Shown here piece after piece: positions 1 to 6,289 of a DNA stretch of 6,353 nucleotides. Numbering within the stretch: the stretch's first letter is position 1; the number at the start of each line of letters is the position of its first letter. Source of the stretch: an uncultured Eggerthella sp. (lineage in GTDB: Bacteria; Actinomycetota; Coriobacteriia; Coriobacteriales; Eggerthellaceae); the NCBI GenBank assembly GCA_900544455.1, contig UQVJ01000095.1, forward strand, positions 1-6,353, in the 5' to 3' direction. The notes beneath the pieces are model-generated. The model was not told the origin of the DNA and searched no databases. It was given only the letters and a program-made list of their open reading frames with translations. Position numbers and translations under genes: made by a program.

Positions 1-369
1 GAGATTTCCGGCGCCCCCGTGCTTGATAAAGATGGCAACCTTTGCGGATTCGTCAGCGATGGCGACATCATTGGCACCCTAGCGCATCAAGATGCCACAT
101 TCACAAGCTTCTATTCATACACCATCGATTCCAATGAGCAAGGTTTTGAGGAAAAGGCCAACGCCCTTATCGACATGAGCGTCGGCTCAATTGCCACCAG
201 AAACGTTCTTACCGTCAACCTGCAAGACGACATGAGAACCGTCTGTGCTACGCTTGCTCAGCATCATCTAAAGAAAGCTCCGGTTATGGACAAGGGCAAG
301 ATGGTCGGCATTGTTAACAGGACGGATATCACCCGTTATACCGTTGGCCTTTACGCCGAAGCCAACTAG
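1..369 (+). CDS. CBS-domain-containing protein, 3' part only
   Basis: The reading frame is open from base 1, so the true start lies left of the window; the GTG at 19 falls inside a conserved strand (SGAPVLD) and is not a start. The 122 visible residues hold the end of one CBS motif (SGAPVLDKDGNLCGFVSDGDI, about residues 3-23) and a complete second one (SVGSIATRNVLTV through KKAPVMDKGKMVGIVNRTDI, about residues 60-112). The G-x-V-(S/N)-x-x-D-I endings are the usual CBS signature. CBS pairs form a Bateman module that binds adenine nucleotides and adjusts the activity of an attached or partner protein. About 35 residues separate the two motifs, longer than in a minimal pair. The stop codon TAG is at 367-369, with a hairpin terminator just after it. 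What lies N-terminal (more CBS, an HPP or enzyme domain, or nothing) cannot be seen. The domain call is firm; the function of the whole protein is unknown. Confidence 0.85.
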   Translation, partial: EISGAPVLDKDGNLCGFVSDGDIIGTLAHQDATFTSFYSYTIDSNEQGFEEKANALIDMSVGSIATRNVLTVNLQDDMRTVCATLAQHHLKKAPVMDKGKMVGIVNRTDITRYTVGLYAEAN

Positions 370-393
370 CTCATACATAGCTTCTAGAAAAAC

Positions 394-427
394 AAATGGG
401 GTTCCGATTGCCTTCGGAACCCCATTT
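394..427. terminator. Bidirectional hairpin terminator between convergent genes
   Basis: Arms 394-407 (AAATGGGGTTCCGA) and 414-427 (TCGGAACCCCATTT) pair perfectly over 14 bp with a 6-base loop. Read on the minus strand, the stem is followed by GTTTTTC, a usable U-tract for the transporter gene ending at 447. On the plus strand the tail is only ATTTAAC, weaker but including the arm's own TTT. Its position between two convergent stop codons supports use in both directions. Confidence 0.85.
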
Positions 428-446
428 AACTTCAAGGGAATAGCTG

Positions 447-854
447 CTAAATCTGTGAATTCGACTTCGTGACCCACTCCACGCCAACGTGCTTACGGAC
501 AGCAAGAAGAACTTTACGCGTAATTGGATACATGACAATTTCATACAGCGTTTTGAGCAGGATCTGAGATCCGATCATCGCCAAAATCACCTCAGGTGTA
601 TGAAAACCGTATACATCCGAAAGCACGTCGTTGATGATATAGACGATCGGGAACGTCAAAATAGAAGCTGGGAGCGCAAACATCCCCAGGTCAAGCGTTT
701 TGGTGGCAAGTACATTGGAGATAATCAACGCACAGCAAAAGGCAACGGTGAAACCACCGTAAATACCAAGTTTCGCCATAGGAAATTGGAGTTCAGTTTT
801 ATCTTGCCGGGGCGCTTCATCTCGGCATACTACGCACGGTTCAGCTTTTGCCAT
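447..854 (-). CDS. VUT-family queuosine-precursor transporter with internal deletion
   Basis: The N-terminal half matches the VUT/YhhQ (COG1738, DUF165) family, membrane proteins that import queuosine precursors for tRNA modification: SNVLATKTLDLG (46-57), then LPASILTFPIVYIINDVLSD and VYGF (61-84). The C-terminal part matches the end of the same family: SQILLKTLYEIVMYPITR (96-113). Between them the family normally has about 80-100 residues with several membrane helices; here VYGFH (81-85) runs directly into TPEVILAMIG (86-95). The product is therefore 135 residues against roughly 220-240. The frame stays open, so this is an in-frame deletion, not a frameshift. I chose the ATG at 854 because AAAGGTGG lies just upstream; the ATG at 902 would add 16 residues and has no ribosome binding site. 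The N-terminus carries a C-x-x-C pair (C7, C10) before the first helix. Family assignment by recalled consensus is strong. Function is doubtful: with so much of the membrane core gone it may be a decaying gene. Confidence 0.8.
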   Translation of the reverse strand: MAKAEPCVVCRDEAPRQDKTELQFPMAKLGIYGGFTVAFCCALIISNVLATKTLDLGMFALPASILTFPIVYIINDVLSDVYGFHTPEVILAMIGSQILLKTLYEIVMYPITRKVLLAVRKHVGVEWVTKSNSQI

Positions 855-857
855 AAG

Positions 858-884
858 CCACCTTTCGCGTTTTCGGTAAAAGTG
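858..884 (-). promoter_or_regulatory. Ribosome binding site within a possible masking hairpin
   Basis: On the minus strand the Shine-Dalgarno stretch AAAGGTGG (865-858) precedes the ATG at 854. The seven bases AAAGGTG (865-859) can pair with CACTTTT (884-878) across a 12-base loop: six Watson-Crick pairs and one U-G wobble. This would hide the ribosome binding site of the transporter mRNA. The ribosome binding site is clear; the regulatory role of the hairpin is inference. I could not match it to any preQ1 riboswitch class. Confidence 0.4.
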
Positions 885-918
885 CCAAGGAGTTTCCCAC
901 ATAACCGCAAGCCTTCGG

Positions 919-927
919 TACTATAGT
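919..927. promoter_or_regulatory. Possible shared -10 for divergent promoters
   Basis: The 8-bp palindrome ACTATAGT (920-927) reads TATAGT on both strands, and TACTAT also starts at 919 on the plus strand. It sits about 25 bases before the helicase start and about 65 before the transporter start, reasonable for -10 elements of both genes. No good -35 hexamer is found at 16-18 bp on either side, so this is a weak call. Confidence 0.3.
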
Positions 928-937
928 TCAGCTAAAC

Positions 938-945
938 GGAAAGGA
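938..945 (+). promoter_or_regulatory. Ribosome binding site of helD
   Basis: GGAAAGGA lies six bases before the ATG at 952 and fixes the start; no in-frame start with a comparable site exists upstream. Confidence 0.7.
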
Positions 946-951
946 ATTACC

Positions 952-3111
952 ATGACAGGCACCGAACCGCATAATACCGTAGCCGCTTCGCAGAACACTG
1001 AGAACTCGGCCGATGCCGTATTCCAAGAAGAACAAAACCACCTCACCTCAACGTACGAAGCCATCGAGAAAATTGAGCGAAACGTCCTCGAAAGCATGCG
1101 CAAAACCGCGCAAGAGGCAGAGGAAGACAAGCGCAACATGGCCGATGAACTTGCCTCGAATTTCGCAAGCGACGGCGAGAAACAGGAAACTTATATCGAA
1201 TACGCAAATATGAACAGCGTCATCGATTCATACAATCGCACTCAACGTGCCAATGCGGAAAAGCTTACCGCAGTACGCATCCTGAAACCCCAGCCCTATT
1301 TCGCCAAAGTAGTACTTCAATACAAACCGGGCGCTGCCCCTAAAGAGCTCTACATAGGCAATGCCGGCCTTTCCGACGATAATTATCGAAGGCTAATCGT
1401 GGACTGGCGTTCGCCAGTAGCCGAGGTGTACTACAACCAAGCTGACGGAAAAACTTCCTACGAGGCAAACGGCCGCACAATCAACGTCGATCTTAAGCTG
1501 CGACGTCAGTTCGATATTACGGGCAATAAACTCAATGCGTGCTTCGACACCACGGTAGCTATTCAAGACGAGCTCCTACTTGCTTCGCTTTCAAGGCAGC
1601 GCACTTCCCAGATGCAAGCCATCACGACTACCATCCAAAAGGAACAAAACGTCGTAATCCGCCACAAGGACGTGCCGGCGCTTCTAGTTAACGGTATCGC
1701 AGGAAGCGGCAAAACGTCTGTCCTGCTGCAGCGCATTGCTTACTTGTTCTATCAAAAACGTGAAAGCCTTGATCCGCGCCAGGTGTTCCTCATCACGCCC
1801 AATCCCGTATTTCGTAACTACATCGATAACGTTCTTCCCGATATGGGAGAGCGCAACCCCAACATCCTCACTTGGAGTGAATTCACTGAAGGAGCAATCC
1901 CTCCTGGGCGCGACTTCAAACGCTTCGATACCTCTTTTGAAACATTACAGCTTATCGACAAGGCTACAAATTCGCTCGAATTCCAGGACAAAGACTTCCG
2001 TGACATCAAAAGCCAGGGAACAATACTGATTGGCGCTCAGCAAATTGCCAAAGCTGCCGCAAAATTCAAGAACGCCCCTGCCGGCCCCCATCGAATCACC
2101 CTTATTCGCGAAGAGCTTGAAACACGGCTGCAAAGCCGCTTAGGCCAAATGGCGAGCAACACCGCCGCCCAAGACGTGGTAAGCGAGCTCTCCTACAACG
2201 ACCAGCTGAGCATTTTCGGTGAACCTATTGCCATGGATACCGAAGAAAGCGCAAAGGCTTACACGCTCAAATTTCTAACGCAGCAGTATGAAAGTGCATT
2301 TGGGGCGGTCAAGAATGACTACTGGCTCCGCATCGATCGCATTGGAAAACGCATTGCAGGAATTGAGGATCTGTCTTTCCTGGAGTGGCTCTATCTGAAG
2401 ATTCGCATCACAGGCATGAGCAACCCCGATGCTAAGTATGTAATGATCGATGAAGTTCAGGATTACACCACGGCACAGCTCGCTATCCTGGGTCGATATT
2501 TCCGCCGTGCAAATTTCTTGCTGCTAGGTGACGAGAACCAGGCAATCAAACCCGGCACTGCATCTTTCGGCGAAATTCGCCAAGTATTCGAAGCAACACG
2601 CGGTGAAGTGAGCGAATGCCATCTGATGACAAGCTACCGCTCAACTCCAGCGATCACAGAACTTTTCGCCAAGCTCGCCATAACTGCCGATGGTATGCAG
2701 ATTTCTTCGGTGCAGCGCGCAGATACCGAACCCGAGTTCCATGAATGCGCAACAGAATCCGAGTACATTCAGAAGCTCACTCAAACAGCTCGCGCATCAA
2801 AGGAGTTCAAGGGCACCACTGCATTTGTTGCCCTTGACACCGAAACGGCAGCGCGTACTGCCCAATTGCTTGGAGACGATTCACCCACCCTTATCGGCGA
2901 AGGCGACACGCTGCCAAATTCCGGAAGCATTTTGCTAACCTTGCCTTTAGCGAAAGGCTTGGAGTTCGATCATGTTGTGATCGTAGACGCAAACAAAGAA
3001 GATTTCCCCGAAACTGATCTTTCACGTCGTCGCCTATACACTGCCATTTCGCGTGCTACCAGCACGGTGAGCATATTCAGCAACGGCGAGCTTTCGCCGC
3101 TCTTGAAGTAG
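952..3111 (+). CDS. helD: HelD-like superfamily 1 helicase / RNA polymerase recycling ATPase
   Basis: The 719-residue length and motif order fit HelD (B. subtilis YvgS/HelD and actinobacterial HelD/HelR), an ATPase that binds RNA polymerase and frees stalled or post-termination enzyme from nucleic acid; some actinobacterial members protect against rifampicin. Visible parts: a charged, probably coiled-coil N-terminus (about 25-100), expected to be the arm entering the secondary channel; the HelD signature PYF and YIG (115-136) with VDWRSPVAEVYY (150-161); Q-motif TIQKEQ (227-232); Walker A GIAGSGKT (248-255, Lys254); Walker B DEVQD (500-504); motif III GDENQ (526-530); SYRS (561-564); motif V AKGLEFDHV (667-675); motif VI YTAISRA (696-702). 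All catalytic motifs are intact. The 240-residue stretch between Walker A and B includes the family-specific 1A insert. The start ATG has GGAAAGGA six bases upstream. It is monocistronic, with its own terminator 20 bases after the stop. UvrD/PcrA DNA-repair helicases are excluded by the N-terminal HelD signature. Confidence 0.92.
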   Translation: MTGTEPHNTVAASQNTENSADAVFQEEQNHLTSTYEAIEKIERNVLESMRKTAQEAEEDKRNMADELASNFASDGEKQETYIEYANMNSVIDSYNRTQRANAEKLTAVRILKPQPYFAKVVLQYKPGAAPKELYIGNAGLSDDNYRRLIVDWRSPVAEVYYNQADGKTSYEANGRTINVDLKLRRQFDITGNKLNACFDTTVAIQDELLLASLSRQRTSQMQAITTTIQKEQNVVIRHKDVPALLVNGIAGSGKTSVLLQRIAYLFYQKRESLDPRQVFLITPNPVFRNYIDNVLPDMGERNPNILTWSEFTEGAIPPGRDFKRFDTSFETLQLIDKATNSLEFQDKDFRDIKSQGTILIGAQQIAKAAAKFKNAPAGPHRITLIREELETRLQSRLGQMASNTAAQDVVSELSYNDQLSIFGEPIAMDTEESAKAYTLKFLTQQYESAFGAVKNDYWLRIDRIGKRIAGIEDLSFLEWLYLKIRITGMSNPDAKYVMIDEVQDYTTAQLAILGRYFRRANFLLLGDENQAIKPGTASFGEIRQVFEATRGEVSECHLMTSYRSTPAITELFAKLAITADGMQISSVQRADTEPEFHECATESEYIQKLTQTARASKEFKGTTAFVALDTETAARTAQLLGDDSPTLIGEGDTLPNSGSILLTLPLAKGLEFDHVVIVDANKEDFPETDLSRRRLYTAISRATSTVSIFSNGELSPLLK

Positions 3112-3130
3112 CAAGCAGCCACTAAGCACC

Positions 3131-3170
3131 ATAGGCTCCGTGCCGCAATGCGGTACGGAGCCTATTTTTT
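3131..3170 (+). terminator. Rho-independent terminator of helD
   Basis: Arms 3131-3146 (ATAGGCTCCGTGCCGC) and 3150-3165 (GCGGTACGGAGCCTAT) form a 16-bp stem around the loop AAT, followed by a run of T (3165-3170). The single non-identical position is a G-U wobble on the plus strand but an A-C mismatch on the minus strand, and only the plus side has a T-run. It therefore points toward helD termination. It could still weakly block the rhomboid transcript arriving from the other side. Confidence 0.92.
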
Positions 3171-3192
3171 ACCGAAAGAGTGAAATCGGCAT

Positions 3193-3981
3193 CTACCCAG
3201 CAAGACCCAAACAAAAACCCAAATACACCAACGAGCAGAGCCATAAAGCGGATATCACTACACGAACAACTGCTGGGACCCGCAGGTTTTTACTTGGCAC
3301 CATGAACATTCCAATGAGACCACCCAAAGCACCACCCAAATGACCGCTCAAAGAAACACTGGGCATAAGCAGGGTATATGCAATATTCAAGCCAATAACG
3401 GAGAGCATTCCCATGCTGTACTGAGATAGAAATGTGCGATTCTTCTTCGACAGAACTCCCAGTAAGGCTATAGCAACGAAAAGACCAAAAATACTGGTAG
3501 ATGCACCCGCGCTAACCCCATAGGAGCCCATAATCACATCAGCAAGATACGAAACAACATTGCCAGTAATACCTCCAATGAAATAAAGCAGAAGGAAGCT
3601 CCACCGACCAAGCAAGTACTCCAACAGCACACCAGCACTATAAAGGGCTGCCATATTAAAGAGAAGATGCATCACGTCGACGTGCAAGAACATAGGCGTT
3701 ACAAAACGATACAGATCTCCTAGACTCTGGATTGCCGGAGCAAACATAGCACCCATATTGAACAGAACCAGAGATGAAATATCGGGGTTGAAGCCGTTTA
3801 GAACCACTTCGACTCCAAACACAACCACATTAATGGCAATAAGAACAAACGTGACCAGGCACGAACTGTAGCGCTCCATAAATGACGGCCGGGTTTCTTT
3901 CATCATTTTCTTTAATCTAGCATCATCGATATAGTCCTTTTGGGTTTCGCGATCGTTTGAAGCAGCCTGCTGAGGATTCAT
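3193..3981 (-). CDS. Rhomboid family intramembrane serine protease
   Basis: This 262-residue membrane protein cleaves transmembrane substrates inside the bilayer. A charged cytosolic N-terminus (1-38) precedes the first helix (about 41-60). The rhomboid core follows: the loop and helix motif H100-VDVM-H105-LLFNM with Asn109, GRWSFLLLYFIGGITGN (125-141), the active-site segment SAGASTSIFGLF (157-168) with nucleophile Ser161, and SLSGHLGGALGGLIG (210-224) with catalytic His214. The dyad and the oxyanion His/Asn are all present, so the enzyme should be active. The usual Gly after the serine (GxSG) is Thr here (GAST), a variant I recall from other Gram-positive rhomboids. A last helix (about 238-259) after the catalytic His makes it a 6+1 type. 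The ATG at 3981 has AAGGAG (3995-3990) eight bases upstream. The substrate cannot be told from context; the neighbours are unrelated and it is transcribed alone. Confidence 0.93.
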   Translation of the reverse strand: MNPQQAASNDRETQKDYIDDARLKKMMKETRPSFMERYSSCLVTFVLIAINVVVFGVEVVLNGFNPDISSLVLFNMGAMFAPAIQSLGDLYRFVTPMFLHVDVMHLLFNMAALYSAGVLLEYLLGRWSFLLLYFIGGITGNVVSYLADVIMGSYGVSAGASTSIFGLFVAIALLGVLSKKNRTFLSQYSMGMLSVIGLNIAYTLLMPSVSLSGHLGGALGGLIGMFMVPSKNLRVPAVVRVVISALWLCSLVYLGFCLGLAG

Positions 3982-4006
3982 CCCTATTGCTCCTTTTCAT
4001 GCACCC

Positions 4007-4047
4007 TGATCAATAACAGCAGGTGCAGTTTATTAACAGCTTGATCA
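4007..4047. repeat. Paired short repeats in divergent intergenic region (possible operator)
   Basis: TAACAGC occurs at 4014-4020 and again at 4034-4040, a 20-bp step close to two helical turns, and the palindrome TGATCA flanks the pair at 4007-4012 and 4042-4047. The block lies just upstream of the rhomboid start and about 85 bases before yigZ, where a regulator could act. Short repeats in AT-rich DNA arise by chance, so the regulatory reading is weak. I saw no convincing -35/-10 pair in 3982-4129, only a TAAAAT at 4089-4094 facing yigZ. Confidence 0.25.
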
Positions 4048-4129
4048 AACAATTTACCGCATCAGCAATCGCAAAGCGAAACGTGCACTAAAATGATGCG
4101 GAACAAAAACAAGCCAATGAAGGATACCA

Positions 4130-4759
4130 ATGTCCGAATACGCAACCATAGCAGGCAGATGCGTCGCCGAAATCGAAGAAAAGAAAAGCCGATTCATAGC
4201 TCACCTTGCGCATGTTGAAAGCGAAGATGAGGCTCTTGCCTTTCTTGAGGAAATTAGAGCCGAGCATCGAATGGCACGCCACAACGTATATGCCTATATA
4301 TTGCGTGGTGAAGGCGCGTCCGAACGTATCCGCTATTCCGATGACGGTGAGCCTCAAAAAACCGCCGGGCTCCCTACGCTACAAACCTTGCAGCATGCTG
4401 GCCTTACCGACATAGCTTGCGTGGTCACACGATACTTCGGCGGTACCCTGCTCGGAACGGGCGGATTGGTGCGCGCCTACACTCAAGCTACGCAGGCCGC
4501 CATTTCTGAATCAAAACGCGTAACCGTTTCAGTATGCATCGACATCACCCTGCGCATCGCCTACCCCCTGTACGATCAAATGGTAAGAATAGCTGCAGAT
4601 TGCAGCGCCAAAACGCTTGATACCCAATACGCCGATACCGTCACGTTAACGCTACGCATGCTCGAAGGTACCCAAGAGCCATTTTTGGCAAAAGTGACCG
4701 AACTTTGCCACGGCCAGGAAGACATCACCATCTCCAAACCCCTAAACGCAGTGTTTTAG
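4130..4759 (+). CDS. yigZ: YigZ/IMPACT (UPF0029) family protein
   Basis: The 209-residue protein has the family's usual length and two-domain plan. The N-terminal UPF0029/IMPACT domain shows EKKSRFIAHLAHV (17-29), the ARHNVYAYIL segment (49-58), SDDGEPQKTAGLP (70-82) and VVTRYFGGTLLGTGGLVRAY (98-117). The C-terminal DUF1949-like domain (about 135-205) has a ferredoxin-like strand/helix pattern. Eukaryotic IMPACT relatives modulate Gcn2 and translation stress; the bacterial protein's role is not settled, though ribosome or nucleic-acid binding has been suggested. The commonest motif form is DDGEPSGTAG; here Ser-Gly is Gln-Lys. The start ATG has GAAGGA five bases upstream. The antiporter gene begins 33 bases after the stop with no terminator between, so the two may share a transcript. 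The family assignment is very sure; the function is not. Confidence 0.93.
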   Translation: MSEYATIAGRCVAEIEEKKSRFIAHLAHVESEDEALAFLEEIRAEHRMARHNVYAYILRGEGASERIRYSDDGEPQKTAGLPTLQTLQHAGLTDIACVVTRYFGGTLLGTGGLVRAYTQATQAAISESKRVTVSVCIDITLRIAYPLYDQMVRIAADCSAKTLDTQYADTVTLTLRMLEGTQEPFLAKVTELCHGQEDITISKPLNAVF

Positions 4760-4792
4760 CGTTCCGCTCCCCTCAAACGAAAGCCATCCCCC

Positions 4793-6232
4793 ATGACTGA
4801 AGACCTCATATCGCTTGCCGTTATTGTGCTTGTGGCTGCAGCATGCCCTCTCGTTGCCCAAGCTATACCAAAAAAGCCAATTCCAGAAACAGTCTTCCTG
4901 CTTATCGCAGGAGCCGTATTGGGTCCGAATATGATAGGTGCCATTCATCTCTCTGATTCAATTGGTCTTCTATCGGAACTCGGACTCGCTTTCCTGTTTC
5001 TCCTGGCTGGTTATGAGATCGACCCAAAAAACATCACCGGACATCAAGGCAAACGAGGGTTCGCCACCTGGCTGGTGTGCCTTGGGTTGGGTTTTGGCGC
5101 CGTTGCTCTTTCAGGCTTCGTTTCGCCTACCGAGCTTAGCGGCGTCGCATTCGCTATTGCCTTAGGAACAACCGCACTGGGAACCTTGATGCCAATATTG
5201 AAAGAGCGAAACCTTTTAGGAACCCGCGTAGGCGATTCAGTACTCGCATACGGAACCTGGGGCGAACTCGGGCCCATTATCGCCATGGCACTGCTTCTCT
5301 CGACACGCGCCGAGTGGAAAACCGTAGTAATTCTCTTATTGTTCGCGGCGGTTGCTGTACTTGCCGCCGTCATTCCCGCAAAAGCCCGCAAAGCAGGAGG
5401 TAAGGTATACCGCTTCCTTGCCGAAAACGCCAATACTACCTCGCAGACCACCATGCGTGTTACCGTTCTGCTGTTGGTCGCTCTTGTGACCCTTTCGGCA
5501 CTCTTCAACTTAGATGCAGTACTCGGAGCATTCGCGGCAGGATTCGTATTGCGTTATGTCATACCTGAGGGCAACCATAGCCTTGAACATAAACTTGATG
5601 GTATAGCGTTTGGCTTTTTCGTACCGCTCTTCTTCGTTGTGTCTGGCGCAAAGATCAACCTCTATGCAGTGCTGGAGGATCCGCTGCTGCTCATAGGCTT
5701 CATCGTCTCGCTGCTGCTTATCCGCGCAGTACCAATTTTCGTTTCCCTTTCGACCGATCGCGAAACACGATCTATGTCGTCGCACAACCGTGTTACCGTA
5801 GCTCTCTACTGCACCACCGCGCTGCCCCTAATCGTCGCTGTCACCACCGTGGCAACAAAAGCAGGCGCAATGTCCCAAGATGTTGCTTCGGTACTAGTAG
5901 CATCGGGCGCCATAACCGTACTCGTTATGCCCTTGCTCACTTCACTTACCTATCGTGTTGCAGATGCGCATCCTGTCGAAGCGGCTCGCGAAGTAGCCAA
6001 CGATCCTCATCACATCGGCGAAATCATCCAAGATCATTGGGCCTATGCCCATTTGACCGAAACCGCAAACGAAAAGGGCAGCAAACGCCGCGAGAAGAAA
6101 CGCGCTCACGCTAAAGCCGTGCTCGAGGTACACCACAAACGACATGACCTAATCGAGCAAGCAAAGCTCGAACAGCACCAACGACACTTAGAGTTGATGC
6201 GCGACCTTAAAAATATAAAGCCCGAAGAATAG
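4793..6232 (+). CDS. CPA2-type cation:proton antiporter with His-rich cytosolic tail
   Basis: The 479-residue protein has about 12-13 membrane helices (5-23 to about 364-388), as in the KefB/KefC/NapA-like CPA2 superfamily that exchanges Na+ or K+ for H+. Family marks are PETVFLLIAGAVLGP (31-45), LAFLFLLAGYEIDP (65-78), the unwound-helix region ALGTTALGTLMPILKERNLLG (123-143), and the acid site in TWGELGPII (155-163). The last aligns with FQDI of KefC, so Glu158 stands where Asp is usual; a basic residue, Arg311, sits in LLIRAVP. There is no RCK/TrkA-N domain. Instead the tail (about 390-479) is a highly charged, probably helical stretch with 11 histidines. The ATG at 4793 lies at the natural edge of the first helix but lacks a good Shine-Dalgarno (only CGAAAG nearby), which suggests translation coupled to or following yigZ. 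Ion preference cannot be read from sequence. Confidence 0.9.
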   Translation: MTEDLISLAVIVLVAAACPLVAQAIPKKPIPETVFLLIAGAVLGPNMIGAIHLSDSIGLLSELGLAFLFLLAGYEIDPKNITGHQGKRGFATWLVCLGLGFGAVALSGFVSPTELSGVAFAIALGTTALGTLMPILKERNLLGTRVGDSVLAYGTWGELGPIIAMALLLSTRAEWKTVVILLLFAAVAVLAAVIPAKARKAGGKVYRFLAENANTTSQTTMRVTVLLLVALVTLSALFNLDAVLGAFAAGFVLRYVIPEGNHSLEHKLDGIAFGFFVPLFFVVSGAKINLYAVLEDPLLLIGFIVSLLLIRAVPIFVSLSTDRETRSMSSHNRVTVALYCTTALPLIVAVTTVATKAGAMSQDVASVLVASGAITVLVMPLLTSLTYRVADAHPVEAAREVANDPHHIGEIIQDHWAYAHLTETANEKGSKRREKKRAHAKAVLEVHHKRHDLIEQAKLEQHQRHLELMRDLKNIKPEE

Positions 6233-6243
6233 ATGCCACATCC

Positions 6244-6266
6244 ATTCGCTGCCACGAACAGCGAAT
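6244..6266. repeat. Short inverted repeat after the antiporter
   Basis: ATTCGCTG (6244-6251) and CAGCGAAT (6259-6266) pair perfectly over 8 bp around a 7-base loop, 11 bases after the antiporter stop. No T-run follows, so it is not a standard intrinsic terminator by itself. It may act with the larger palindrome downstream. Confidence 0.5.
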
Positions 6267-6289
6267 TCGCCGGACACTTCGCAATGGAA

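Noticed and set aside
19..369. GTG at 19 as the start of a complete small CBS protein
   Set aside because: The frame is open to base 1 and residues before the GTG (EISGAP) belong to the CBS motif, so the gene is cut by the window edge.
268..477. Small minus-strand frame spanning the CBS gene end and terminator
   Set aside because: It runs through the hairpin and the convergent gene's end, has no ribosome binding site and shows no family features.
489..926. 145-codon plus-strand open frame opposite the transporter
   Set aside because: It is the antisense shadow of a gene with clear family motifs; its translation is rich in Arg/His/Lys without pattern and it has no ribosome binding site.
855..951. 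preQ1 riboswitch upstream of the queuosine-precursor transporter
   Set aside because: I looked for the class I, II and III conserved stretches on the minus strand and did not find them; only a simple SD-masking stem remains.
3131..3170. Terminator hairpin as a bidirectional element also ending the rhomboid gene
   Set aside because: On the minus strand the wobble becomes an A-C mismatch and no T-run follows, so I assign it only to helD.
5044..5508. 154-codon minus-strand open frame inside the antiporter
   Set aside because: Low-complexity Ala/Thr/Arg translation typical of the complement of a membrane protein; no motif or start signal.
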